Below the pieces are notes generated by a model, which was not told the DNA's origin, ran no database searches, and was given only the letters and a program-made list of their open reading frames with translations. Shown piece by piece: positions 18,147 through 27,043 of a stretch of DNA of 34,103 nt. The DNA comes from Mycoemilia scoparia. Its lineage: Eukaryota > Kickxellomycota > Kickxellomycetes > Kickxellales > Kickxellaceae. The translations under genes and the position numbers were made by a program. The stretch lies in contig JANBPU010000171.1 in the NCBI GenBank assembly GCA_027575805.1, forward strand, positions 1 to 34,103, in the 5' to 3' direction. How positions within the stretch are numbered: position 1 is the first letter of the stretch; each line of letters starts with the position of its first letter.

Positions 18147-18937
18147 CAGATAGAAAGGAATTGGTAAGCCTTAATATCATTCACAAACTATAATGACGTG
18201 CAGCAACACAACATGTGCAGGAGGAGGAGGATCTAATATTGGTAGCCAAGTATATTTATTGGATAATTCTCCAGCACATTTATTTTAAATTTTAGGAATC
18301 AAGCCACCAACTCTTTATATTAGTTTTGTAACTATGCTTGTTCAATTAAAATGCTACTTAAACTCTCCATATGCCTATAAGCAAATTGAAAACAGATTAT
18401 CCGTAGTTCTATTTAAAATGCTGGGTTGGCATTATAGAATATAAATTTCAACTATTCAAGTGACATTTGCTCACTCATTCGGACATTTCAAATATTCATC
18501 TTTATCTCTTCTATATCACAATACAATGTCGTTTCTGTTAAGGTGGCGCTATTTTATAAAATTGTAAAGAATAAGAGCAGCATTATAATGCAGAATGCAA
18601 TGCCATGTAAAGCGTTTTTATAATAAAAATGACGTCAGCGAGCTACCTATAGCTAAAGTCAATACAAATGGCAGCCTTTAATCCATGAAAGAAAGAAAAC
18701 AAAATTATTATGCATAATGTACAGCTTATTTATTTTGACAACCAGTTTATGCTTAAGTCAGTGGCTATTGCATTATTGCAAGATCATTTTGGTTTATAAC
18801 ATAGCAGCAGTAGAGCTCACAAAAATATGATGTATAGCTGTTATTTCCCTTCTCGATAATAGCAGCAGTGCTCTACTACAGCCACAAGAAAAGCAGCAAA
18901 TTTACTAATGTCAAGGGATTTTTGGAACACAAACATA

Positions 18938-19089
18938 TGGCAAGTTCTCCATCAAAAGGAAACAGATTGATGCCCTCATACATTCCCCACAAATCAGCCC
19001 ATAACTCATACTTTTTGGCTGTAATCTGGCAGATTATTGGTTATTATCCAGGGTATAATTCTGGTATATCTTTGAAGGAGATTCTGCCA
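18938..19089 (+). mobile_element. F2 element
   Basis: It starts TGGCAAGTTCTCCATCAAAA and ends TTTGAAGGAGATTCTGCCA. The interior reads CCCTCATACATT, then GTAATCTGGCAGATTATTGG. The ends form an imperfect inverted repeat. Confidence 0.8.
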
Positions 19090-19953
19090 ATTATTAATGA
19101 TGAGTGATGATACTAAATTGCTCAGGTTTGTTGAGAACTAACCTAATTCTAAATAATTTGATCAGATGAGTTCTTAATCAAATCAAATAAAGAATTATAA
19201 TTCTACTTTCTATTTTAATAATATTTTTATCAGTTTTTTGAGAAACCTTTTATCTCCTTTTTACCTTTTATAAAAGCATATATTTATTTACTTAAATAAA
19301 GTTGTGGTTGAAAGGATTTAAGCTATTAACACATTCTAACATATTTATAAATATTTTCTCCTATCCCAGTTAGTTCAGTACTATTAAAAAAACTATTTTC
19401 CTCATATCTATTTATTGCAATATAAACTCAATCTGTCTTATCTCAAATGAATTCCTGTATTTATTAATTTCACTCTATTTTCAAATCATCTCTTTCTTTT
19501 CTAAATGACCCTATTCTCTCAAACATGATAGAAGGGAAAGGTAGAAGTTATAATAATACTTTAGCACTATTAGATATAATAACTAAAGATTAAGCTACTT
19601 AATTATGGATTTTTTATTACCTACAGCACATTCTCTCCTGTACTATAAAAGCTCCCAAAGTTGTTAAATGCAATTTATTTTTAAAAGAATAAAAATTGTG
19701 ATAGAAAAAAATAAAACAATTCTAGGGGAAAAAATAGGTGCTGTGACAATAAATTAGTTATGATGATAATAGTTTGGTGACAAAAAATGTATACTAATAA
19801 ATACAACAATATTGTAATACTTGAACCAAAATAAATAATTGTAAATGAGACAAAAAAGCAATTCCTGATAAAACTACAGGTTACAAACTTTGGAACCAAA
19901 AAAATCAAAATTGTTATAATTTTTACAAAACTCCATAAAAGCAATTCAAAAAA

Positions 19954-19962
19954 TATATATAA
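19954..19962 (+). promoter_or_regulatory. TATA box of membrane gene B
   Basis: TATATATAACCCTACATT, about 160 bp upstream of the ATG at 20121, aligned with the TATA-like box of gene A. Confidence 0.55.
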
Positions 19963-20120
19963 CCCTACATTATCTCTACCATTTTATTTGATAACTACCT
20001 AGAATTCACTTTCTCCCTCCCCTATATGCTCTCTTATCCACTCCTCTCTAGTGTCTTCCACTCACTGCTCTCCATTGCTCACCCATTTCCCCTTCTCCCT
20101 TGACTACAAATACATACACA

Positions 20121-20558
20121 ATGAAATCTGATAAAACTACCCTTATTATTGGGCTCTTTGTTTTGTGTATTGCTTATTTCATCAGCATTACATGGAGTCT
20201 AGGAACATGGATCTGGTGGGCAATCAAAAACACAGTTACTTGGCTAATTCATCTGCTAAAACAAATTTGTACCCTCACTTTTAAATTTATTATGAGGATA
20301 TTCTGGCTGCCATTTGATATTGTCAAGGACCCAATTGAGTTCTTTATTCTTCAGCAAAAGGACAAGTACAAAGTTGACTGGAAAGAATCTAACTTAACTT
20401 TGCTATTCTCTTACTGTAGCTATCACCTGTTTGTGATTGGCTTTGTTGCATTGTTGTGGGTTAGAAATGTTACACTAGGTAAATTTGCAGAAGTGAAGCA
20501 AAATGTGGAAGGGGAGGAAAATATGGAAAGGGAAGAAAATGAGCAAAAAAGAGAATAA
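20121..20558 (+). CDS. Small membrane protein B (145 aa), paired paralogue
   Basis: The start at 20121 (CACAATGAAATCTG) aligns with that of gene A. A second in-frame ATG at 20100 lies outside the conserved context. It has hydrophobic segments LIIGLFVLCIAYFISITW then SLGTWIWW, a middle FKFIMRIFWLPFDIVKD, and a further membrane segment LFVIGFVALLWV. It ends in an acidic tail (EGEENMEREENEQKRE) that gene A lacks. Matches to A (LGTW, IMRIF, W-x2-FDI, ILQ, ESN-x-x-LL) place both in one family at low identity, whereas the flanking DNA is near identical. Function and family unknown. Confidence 0.65.
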   Translation: MKSDKTTLIIGLFVLCIAYFISITWSLGTWIWWAIKNTVTWLIHLLKQICTLTFKFIMRIFWLPFDIVKDPIEFFILQQKDKYKVDWKESNLTLLFSYCSYHLFVIGFVALLWVRNVTLGKFAEVKQNVEGEENMEREENEQKRE

Positions 20559-21076
20559 GTATAAGAATTAGTATAAAAGTAAGGTGGGTATATAATAGTA
20601 TTAGTAGTTTTTACAATACTATCCCCCCTTACTCTATTGGTTGTAAGAGAGAAAATTAGGAATGTTTTTATATTACCCTTAACTTTCTTTCTTTACATCT
20701 AATAAACCAATTCTAAAGAAAAAATACATATAATGTAAAACTATAGTAGTTATTAAAAGTATAGCAGATAAAAATGATTACTTAGGTTTTGGCTCAATCA
20801 CAAGCTATTTGATATTCAGCTTACTCCTGGAAAATTTGCTAGTTTTGTTTTAGGCCCTTTGGGCCTTGACCTTTTTTATATTCATACAAAAGTCTTTATT
20901 TTATTCAATAAAAAGCCAAACATAAATACAAAGGAAGTACAGGCTGTTGTTTTTGGGGGGATGACCACATTTGGCTGTGTTCATGGCAACAATAATTGAC
21001 TGCTAAATGGGATGTTGTATTGTTGCATCAAGCAATCCCCCACCATTTCATCTGTACAACAGCAAGTATTATTATT
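20559..21076. other. 3' flank of gene B with F3 copy, then unique sequence
   Basis: 20577-20780 is the near-identical arm sequence and 20784-20880 an F3 copy. 20890-21076 shows a GTTTTTGGGGGGATGACC stretch and nothing coding. Confidence 0.6.
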
Positions 21077-21220
21077 CTAAACAGTATTTGTATGGTCGCA
21101 ATAATCATATTTTTTGACCAAAACCATATTACATCTGGGACACTGATATTCCCCAGGTCTATGATTGGAACAAGTATCCAGTTTTGTTCGGCTTGCAGTG
21201 CTGGTGTTGTTAACGATCAT
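21077..21220 (-). CDS. Zinc-finger-like microprotein 4 (47 aa)
   Basis: A 47-codon frame (MIVNNTSTASRTKLDTCSN to DHTNTV). It contains YQCPRCNMVLVKKYDYCDH: C-x2-C-x12-H with exactly the sibling spacing, but the last Cys of the C2HC motif is a Val. YQCPRC resembles FVCPRC of microprotein 2. TATAAATAGG lies 136 bp upstream, giving the same TATA-leader-ATG layout as its siblings. Loss of the fourth ligand may mean a decayed or altered finger. Small, but supported by motif and promoter together. Confidence 0.5.
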   Translation of the reverse strand: MIVNNTSTASRTKLDTCSNHRPGEYQCPRCNMVLVKKYDYCDHTNTV

Positions 21221-21355
21221 GGTGGTTATCTTGGTTAGTGCAAAAAAATGAGTTGAGACGTCACTGATAGATGAGATTCAAGAAGGAAGATTCCAAAAAT
21301 AGGGTAGTATGGATTGTTGTAGTTAAACTTTTGAATTTTGTAGAACAACCCTGGC

Positions 21356-21364
21356 CTATTTATA
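21356..21364 (-). promoter_or_regulatory. TATA box of microprotein 4
   Basis: On the minus strand it reads CAATATAAATAGGCCAGG, about 136 bp upstream of the ATG at 21220. Confidence 0.6.
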
Positions 21365-22817
21365 TTGTTTCTTAAGAGCTGTAGTTGATGTTTATTAAGC
21401 ATATTGAAAAGAGTTTTCTGGTATTGCTGAGTAATAACTACTGAGCTCAAGTCATCAACAACAAATGATGTTGGCGGATAAATTTATCAAATAATGAGTC
21501 TTTTAGAATCAATTGCTACTCTCTAGAGATTTGACCTTTTACTTATACATAGCAAAGAAATTTGGTAGAATAAATGATGCCCACAGTGGAGTGGTGGCGA
21601 CTATGAGTGGGACTGTGTTTTTCAACAAACTCAAAGTATGAAAATAAGAGAAATGTTATAGTAATAAAACATGGATCAAAAGGCCTTTTGAATTGCCTTT
21701 TTTGACGAGCAGAAAAAAAGGTCAACAACCAAGTGCGATGCACCACTGCTTTCTCTGTGTGTTACACTCATCAATATTAATTTGACATTGGATGACTATG
21801 TTGGTGGCATTTGAGGCCGTCACACCACACTCAAAATGCTTTTATTTCAACTTGATTAGGTTTCTATTTGAATCACAAGCCATGTCACCAAAGCAATGTA
21901 GTAAAGAACAATGCCAAGTGTTATCCTGGGTCTCTTGCTCTTTCACGTAGAATGATACACAAGTGGCAGTTTGGTGACTCCTGGTGTTTATATTTTTGCA
22001 TAGCAAGTCAACCAAAAAGAACTGTTTGATATCAGTTTTCTTTATCACAGTCACAGCGATCCACTAAATTGGCTGTCAAGAATATGAACTCACAAATACC
22101 AACCCAAACTCAGTAAATTATTTGATTTAAATATAAACATATAATAACTGATCGCTATGAATAGCAATGATTATCAAATTACTTTGAGGCTCGTTCCAAT
22201 CTTCAATATCGATTTTATGAGCCTGCAACGCACTGCACAGGCAGAAATGCGAATTTCCAAATACATGGGCAATAATTTTTGAAGGGTGAATATTTATAGG
22301 CGCAATCACAGCCAAATGGATTCCCAGTTTTACTAATAAACATTCACCCTTCAAAAGCAACCACCCACATTGTGCAATACTTTTTTTGCTAACAAAAACT
22401 CCCCCTTTTCCTTGTCACATCAACTTAAATCTCAATCTCCCAACTCAAGACAGAAGCGATAATAACAAATAAAAAGTAGTAGCTTGACCTTTTTGATATT
22501 TTATGTATGATAAAAATACTACATTCATCAATCATACACTTGGCTACTGTTCGGGATTGTTTAAATTCCCACTTTAACACACACGCACACACTTATTCTT
22601 ATTTATTTACCAAGTCCATTGTCGTCCTATCGCAAAGAAAACTTTTGGTTTATCTTCTCTATTTTACAACAAAATAGTCCTTTTTCCTAGAGTTTCTGTG
22701 TTTCTCTCTAATAACCACAATACCAAATATTATTGACTCCAAGTTTAAAAAGTAGACGGGAATTTGCTGTGCAACTTCCTCACTACATTCGACTCAACTC
22801 AGCTCAACTCAATTATT
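21365..22817. other. Intergenic region before the MFS gene
   Basis: It contains the F1 element at 22263-22370 and the MFS gene's upstream region. Short minus-strand frames at 21543-21746 and 21842-22054 have no motif or promoter support. Otherwise nothing. Confidence 0.5.
22263..22370. mobile_element. F1 element, complete (subfamily 1a, inverse orientation)
   Basis: Left end ACATGGGCAATAATTTTTGA then AGGGTGAATA, right end CATTCACCCTTCAAAAGCAA then CCACCCACAT. The interior is the reverse complement of the 6944-7054 copy. Confidence 0.8.
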
Positions 22818-23174
22818 ATGCAACTATCTATACAACTATCACCACCACCACCACCACAACAACAACAACAACAACAGCAACAGCAACAGCTAATACAAAC
22901 CCCTACCAAGCACTCTTCTCTCTATCTAACAACCAAGCACAATGACATCACTGTTGACACCAAAATCCAAAAAAGCCCGCCAAATCTCAATAATAATCGG
23001 AGCATTCCTCCTCCAAATGTTCACAACCAGCCAGATGGCATCAATGGGCACATACACAGCTCACTATCTAAACTTCATGTTCAAAACCTCGCCAGCCTCC
23101 AAAATAACCTGGATAAACACAACCAACACGATTTGTCTGATGGGACTAATGATAGCTGGCGGAATAATGTATGA
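22818..23174 (+). CDS. Upstream ORF overlapping the MFS start (118 codons)
   Basis: The ATG at 22818 opens a frame (MQLSIQLSPPPPP, then a run of eleven Gln) that crosses the MFS start codon out of frame and ends 233 bp inside it. The CCA/CAA-rich part could simply be leader DNA. If translated, it would reduce initiation at 22942. No conservation evidence is available, so this may be non-functional. Confidence 0.25.
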   Translation: MQLSIQLSPPPPPQQQQQQQQQQQLIQTPTKHSSLYLTTKHNDITVDTKIQKSPPNLNNNRSIPPPNVHNQPDGINGHIHSSLSKLHVQNLASLQNNLDKHNQHDLSDGTNDSWRNNV

Positions 23175-24462
23175 ACAAATAGGACCACGCTTTACTTGTA
23201 TCTTTGGCACGCTAACAATGGTCTTGGGATACATGCTGGCATCAGTTTCAACCCAAATCTGGCACCTGGTTTTGACCCAAGGTTTGTTGATGGGTTCAGG
23301 GGCTGCGATTATAAATGGCGTGGCGTTGGTTATTCCGTTAAACCACTTTTCGGATGATGATGATGATAATGATGATCAGGAAGAAAGAGGAAGGAGAAGA
23401 AGAAGGAGGAGAGGCATCGTGATGGGAATTACAATCTCTGGGGCAGGAATTGGGACTATTTGGTTACCCTATTTTACTCAATGGCTATTGGATAGTGTAG
23501 GGTTTGGGTGGACGCTTAGGATCACGGGGCTTGTGGTGATGTGTTTTTGTGTGCCAGCCAGTTTCTTGATGCTCCAACCAGCACCAAAGTCAGAGAAAAA
23601 TGGTGGTGGTCGTGCTGATGATGATAAGTCGCAGGTGGTTCAGCTGGGCTATAAAAAACAGCAACCATCATTGCTAAAGCAATCATCAACTAATTCCAAG
23701 AAAGAACTGGTCGTAGCAGATCCATCCATAAACAGCACATCCACAAACCAAGACCTAAAAAACAGTAACTGTAGTTCTTTAAAAGCCTCTCCCTCATCGT
23801 CAACATCACCATCTTCCCAGAAACTTCCAATATTCGACTTCAAGATGCTAGCCGAGCCGCCAATGTGGCTAATGTTCTTTATGTCACTGTTCATGATGGC
23901 CGGCTTCAATTCCGCAACGGGCTACGCCATGGCCTCCGCAACCCAATACCCTGGCATCACCAACCTCAAAGCCTCGATCCTCCCCACCCTAATCGGAGCA
24001 GCCCATACAGCCGGTACACTTGCATCCGGCTACTTGACCGATTTTGCTGGCCCAATAACCATCGTGACTCTTTCATACCTCACCGGCTCGATCGTCGTAT
24101 TCGCGCTCTGGTACAATGCCACGACATTCCCTTCATTCATCGCCTTTTCCATACTGTTTGGGTTCTTTGGCATGAACACCAACAATACTATCCCAATCAT
24201 AACGGTTCAGTTTTTCGGAGTCCAGAGAATGGCCAGCAATTCGGGCATGGTGCTGATGGGCTGTGTGGTGGGCAGCTTGTGTGGCAATATTGGGATTGCC
24301 AAGGCCTATGACATTGTTGATAATAGGGGCCAATTTCGCGTGGCTATTTTGCTGACGGGTGCTTCGCTGGCTGTTGCTTGTTTGTTGTCGATTGCCAATG
24401 GGTACTTGTATTGGAGACGTAGACGCAAGGGACTTTTGGCAAGTGACACTTTATACCAATAA
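22942..24462 (+). CDS. MFS transporter, monocarboxylate-porter type
   Basis: A single 506-codon frame with two bundles of six membrane segments and a long central loop. The N-terminal bundle shows IIIGAFLLQMFTTSQMASMG, a motif-A-like YEQIGPRF after TM2, GSGAAIINGVALVIP in TM4 and ISGAGIGTIWLPYFTQWLLD in TM5. The loop (about 213-285) is Ser/Lys-rich. The second bundle begins AEPPMWLMFFMSLFMMAG, and ASGYLTDFAG lies between later helices. This plan is that of fungal monocarboxylate-porter homologues; the substrate cannot be read from sequence. The TM4-TM5 loop carries an unusual insertion of six Asp among acidic residues, then seven Arg (residues 138-157). The extreme C-terminus is short, with YWRRRRKG. 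Plasma-membrane location is likely by family. Confidence 0.85.
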   Translation: MTSLLTPKSKKARQISIIIGAFLLQMFTTSQMASMGTYTAHYLNFMFKTSPASKITWINTTNTICLMGLMIAGGIMYEQIGPRFTCIFGTLTMVLGYMLASVSTQIWHLVLTQGLLMGSGAAIINGVALVIPLNHFSDDDDDNDDQEERGRRRRRRRGIVMGITISGAGIGTIWLPYFTQWLLDSVGFGWTLRITGLVVMCFCVPASFLMLQPAPKSEKNGGGRADDDKSQVVQLGYKKQQPSLLKQSSTNSKKELVVADPSINSTSTNQDLKNSNCSSLKASPSSSTSPSSQKLPIFDFKMLAEPPMWLMFFMSLFMMAGFNSATGYAMASATQYPGITNLKASILPTLIGAAHTAGTLASGYLTDFAGPITIVTLSYLTGSIVVFALWYNATTFPSFIAFSILFGFFGMNTNNTIPIITVQFFGVQRMASNSGMVLMGCVVGSLCGNIGIAKAYDIVDNRGQFRVAILLTGASLAVACLLSIANGYLYWRRRRKGLLASDTLYQ

Positions 24463-24651
24463 CAATGGAGGTACTTCTTAAAGTCGTAGTGCCTCTGCAT
24501 TTGGTTGTTGGTTATAACTAGTTCCTGGATGTGTTGTGTTTGTGTTACGCGATGAGACGCGTGTTTTTTTCCTTAAATATATATGTATCTGTTATCTATG
24601 TATCAGCAGGCGTGGGTGTACTTAACTTTGCATCTCTACATATATTGCATC

Positions 24652-24673
24652 CCTCTCTCTCTCTCTCTCTCTC
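24652..24673. repeat. CT dinucleotide microsatellite
   Basis: Perfect CT run downstream of the MFS gene. Confidence 0.9.
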
Positions 24674-24906
24674 ATTCGTGTCAAGCGCCCAGAAACATCA
24701 TCCGTGATATCAAGTGTTATAGAGAAAGCGGAATTTGGTGTTGTAAGTCCATACATTTGGTTGGTATAAGGAATCATAGCCACTGTATTGTATGATGGGG
24801 TCTGATTGGTTTGATGTCACGTTTATAGTAGTATGGATTCAAGCCCTTTTTGTTAGTTTTTTTTATGAATTATGAATTTGAAAATACATAATGGATGATG
24901 AATGGT

Positions 24907-24924
24907 GGCTGCTGATCAGCAGCC
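24907..24924. repeat. Perfect palindrome extended to an imperfect hairpin
   Basis: GGCTGCTGATCAGCAGCC is its own reverse complement. With one bulged T, the flanking AATGG and CCATT continue the pairing to a 14-bp arm. It overlaps the stop of the small minus frame at 25005-24916. It could be a cruciform or a chance palindrome. Confidence 0.8.
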
Positions 24925-25005
24925 CCATTTTTCCAAATCAGGATCCCAAGACCAATTTATGTCTTTTTCTGTAACTTCTCGAGTGCTAGCAAGACCTATA
25001 TCCAT
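24916..25005 (-). CDS. Tiny ORF, 29 codons (doubtful)
   Basis: MDIGLASTREVTEKDINWSW then DPDLEKWGC. Composition is protein-like (charged, Trp-rich, no low complexity), and it could be a micropeptide or the last exon of an unseen gene. There is no promoter, splice or homology evidence. Confidence 0.2.
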   Translation of the reverse strand: MDIGLASTREVTEKDINWSWDPDLEKWGC

Positions 25006-25245
25006 TGTTCCCGAAAAGCCAAGACTTTGTCACATACAAGAAGCAAATTTTTAATAATTTTATACATGCATCCTTGTATGTAAATGTCGCACCAGATGTG
25101 TATAATAACATCAACATCAGCATTTCCAACTATGTTCAACAATCCCCAAAGCCATGCCAAACTCTCTATTTATCTTGATAATATGCAATTGACAATGAGC
25201 TAACTACTAGCTTTTAGTTATAAAGAACTAAATATAGTAACAACA

Positions 25246-25324
25246 GATTTGGGGTGCGGGTCATCTGAGATTGAATCCAAACTTGTAATACTTGGCACTA
25301 ACGCTGTAACCAATTAAGCAGTTT
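25246..25324 (-). pseudogene. tRNA-like remnant or tRNA-derived SINE fragment
   Basis: On the minus strand, an A-box-like TGCTTAATTGGTTACAGCG and a B-box-like GGATTCAATCT lie at tRNA-like spacing, with a plausible D-arm. The anticodon stem and T-stem have mismatches. The acceptor halves (TGACCCG on the 3' side) do not pair with the 5' flank, so this is not a functional tRNA. Confidence 0.35.
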
Positions 25325-26412
25325 ATATGATACACATGTATACACAAAGGAAAGAGGGTCTTAGTCTTAGCCATTTCAGAATGCTATGTGCATCTGTGAT
25401 ATTGGCTAAAAGTTAAAATGTCTATACAACCAAATTCCGATTGTGTAACTAGAAATATATGGCACCTTCTTTACATTCTGCTTCTCGAGTTATTAGTTGC
25501 AATTGAAATATCAATGTAATGACTTTCATGGGTATCAATATAGAAATCATTACTCGATGTCATTGGATGTACCCCCGTTGATATTAGAACAACTTGAATC
25601 GGCTTCATTTTTGTAATGGATTTTTTAACCTTTTTGAGTATTTTCTATAACATCGTAGTTGTATGGTAATATATTTTAAATAGTAATTTAAAGTTTTTTT
25701 CTTTTAAACATGATTATTTTAAAATCAACAATCAAATAAGATGGAAACCCTATATTATTAGCGTGTGCGAAAATCCAGCTTAGACTGTTGTTTTCTTACA
25801 AAATATGACTTTTTCTCTACGAGATTGACAAAAAGCTCATTTTCGCAATACACTTGTCTAATTTCTCAAAACCATCCTTAATAGATCCAGTGACTGTGCA
25901 AATATTGAAGTGGCTAATTGTTCAATTGCCTTGACAATAAAACACGAAAAAGCATAAGAAACAGTCCCTGTGTTCTAAATTTAGACTTCTGCACGGACTT
26001 GGTTTACTGATTCTTGGCATTCACAATTGAATTTGTCTTTTCGGTCCTCACATGTCATCCACATACATCTCTCTCTGTGGAGCTATAACAATGACCACAA
26101 AAATTCTCATGAGACCTCTCTTCATTTTAGCTCCGCTATTGCGGAGTACCAAATATATGCTTGATCCAATGTCTCGCTGCTCTCTCCCAATCTCGGTCAG
26201 GCAGTTGTCCATATTGGGCCATCCTACTCTTTAAGGTAATCAATCATTTCTAGATATTTTTAGTAATATTCAAATGCAAGCCTTTTGAAACCATACTTTA
26301 ATTTACTTTCCCTTACATCTTGCTTTTTGGTCCTAGTAGTCCAGCCTAGTCTTGGTCATTGTGGTCATTCATTCGTCCCCCTTCAATTGAATAAAAATGG
26401 TACCCTTTCACT

Positions 26413-26432
26413 TCTCTCTCTCTCTCTCTCTC
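26413..26432. repeat. CT dinucleotide microsatellite
   Basis: Perfect CT run in the distal upstream region of the large secreted-protein gene. Confidence 0.9.
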
Positions 26433-26822
26433 CAACCCCTACACCTTGTCTGATGACCGAAATGGATACTAACTGTAAGATTCATGGCGATATTGACAAG
26501 CAAGGGTTATTACCATTGTTTGTTCTCAACCAGGATACACTTTCATTCACTAAACAAACCTCTCTCAACCCTGGCGGTGCCGAACAATAGTCTCCCTACA
26601 TATTCTTTTGACCACCATTATTTTATTATAGTCAGGCAGACATTGTTAGCACTGTATTTAGTGAAATCACACAAAGATGACTATGAGGAGAGAAAGTGGT
26701 TTAGAGTGCCAAGTACATGTACGCATTTCCAGAGAGAAACACTTACTACTAACCTTTCTACTAACAGAGCCATTTCTAGTAGTACTAATAGAGAACGACA
26801 AAGGTCATTGTGATCCGCAAAC

Positions 26823-26829
26823 TATAAAA
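26823..26829 (+). promoter_or_regulatory. TATA box of the large secreted-protein gene
   Basis: TATAAAA in CAAACTATAAAAATCC, about 215 bp upstream of the ATG at 27044. Confidence 0.45.
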
Positions 26830-27043
26830 ATCCACGATATTCCAACCAGCATTTTAACTTCATCAACCCAATTCCAACTCCAATTCCAATCTCCTCTTTG
26901 AATACTTGTGATTGCGACATAACAGATACGCTAATCTCTCTTCCCCTCACTCGCTCACTGACTCACTCCAGTTTTGTTCTCTGTTCTTTTCTCTCGTACA
27001 TTTTCGCAGTTTAAAATTCCTATATCCAAATCTCATCATCAAT

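Larger units (their letters stand above)
17984..19951. other. Intergenic region between YSG-repeat gene and gene B
   Basis: It contains the promoter and leader of the YSG-repeat gene, a palindromic CRE-like TGACGTCA at 18630-18637 of unknown use, an F2 element (18938-19089), and about 850 bp of very AT-rich DNA (19.1-19.95 kb) without coding potential. The plus-strand frame at 18868-19107 is mostly F2 sequence. Confidence 0.55.
19952..20882 (+). repeat. Right arm of inverted gene-carrying duplication
   Basis: Inverse counterpart of 14652-15515, in the same order: TATA box, leader, small membrane gene, near-identical 3' flank (about 20577-20780), then an F3 copy (about 20784-20880) in inverse orientation. 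The arms are separated by about 4.4 kb containing the YSG-repeat gene. Confidence 0.85.
24463..26911. other. Gene-poor interval
   Basis: No confident gene. It contains CT microsatellites (24652-24673, 26413-26432), an 18-bp perfect palindrome at 24907-24924, a tiny minus-strand frame at 25005-24916 and a tRNA-like remnant (25246-25324). Plus-strand frames at 26285-26590 and 26484-26813 overlap each other and the CT tract and look spurious. Confidence 0.5.

Noticed and set aside
18630..18637. Palindromic CRE site TGACGTCA
   Set aside because: An eight-base site in about 34 kb is near chance expectation, and it is not positioned at a recognisable promoter.
24548..24563. ACGCG...CGCGT hairpin downstream of the MFS gene as a terminator
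   Set aside because: The stem is only five base pairs, and eukaryotic Pol II genes do not use such terminators.
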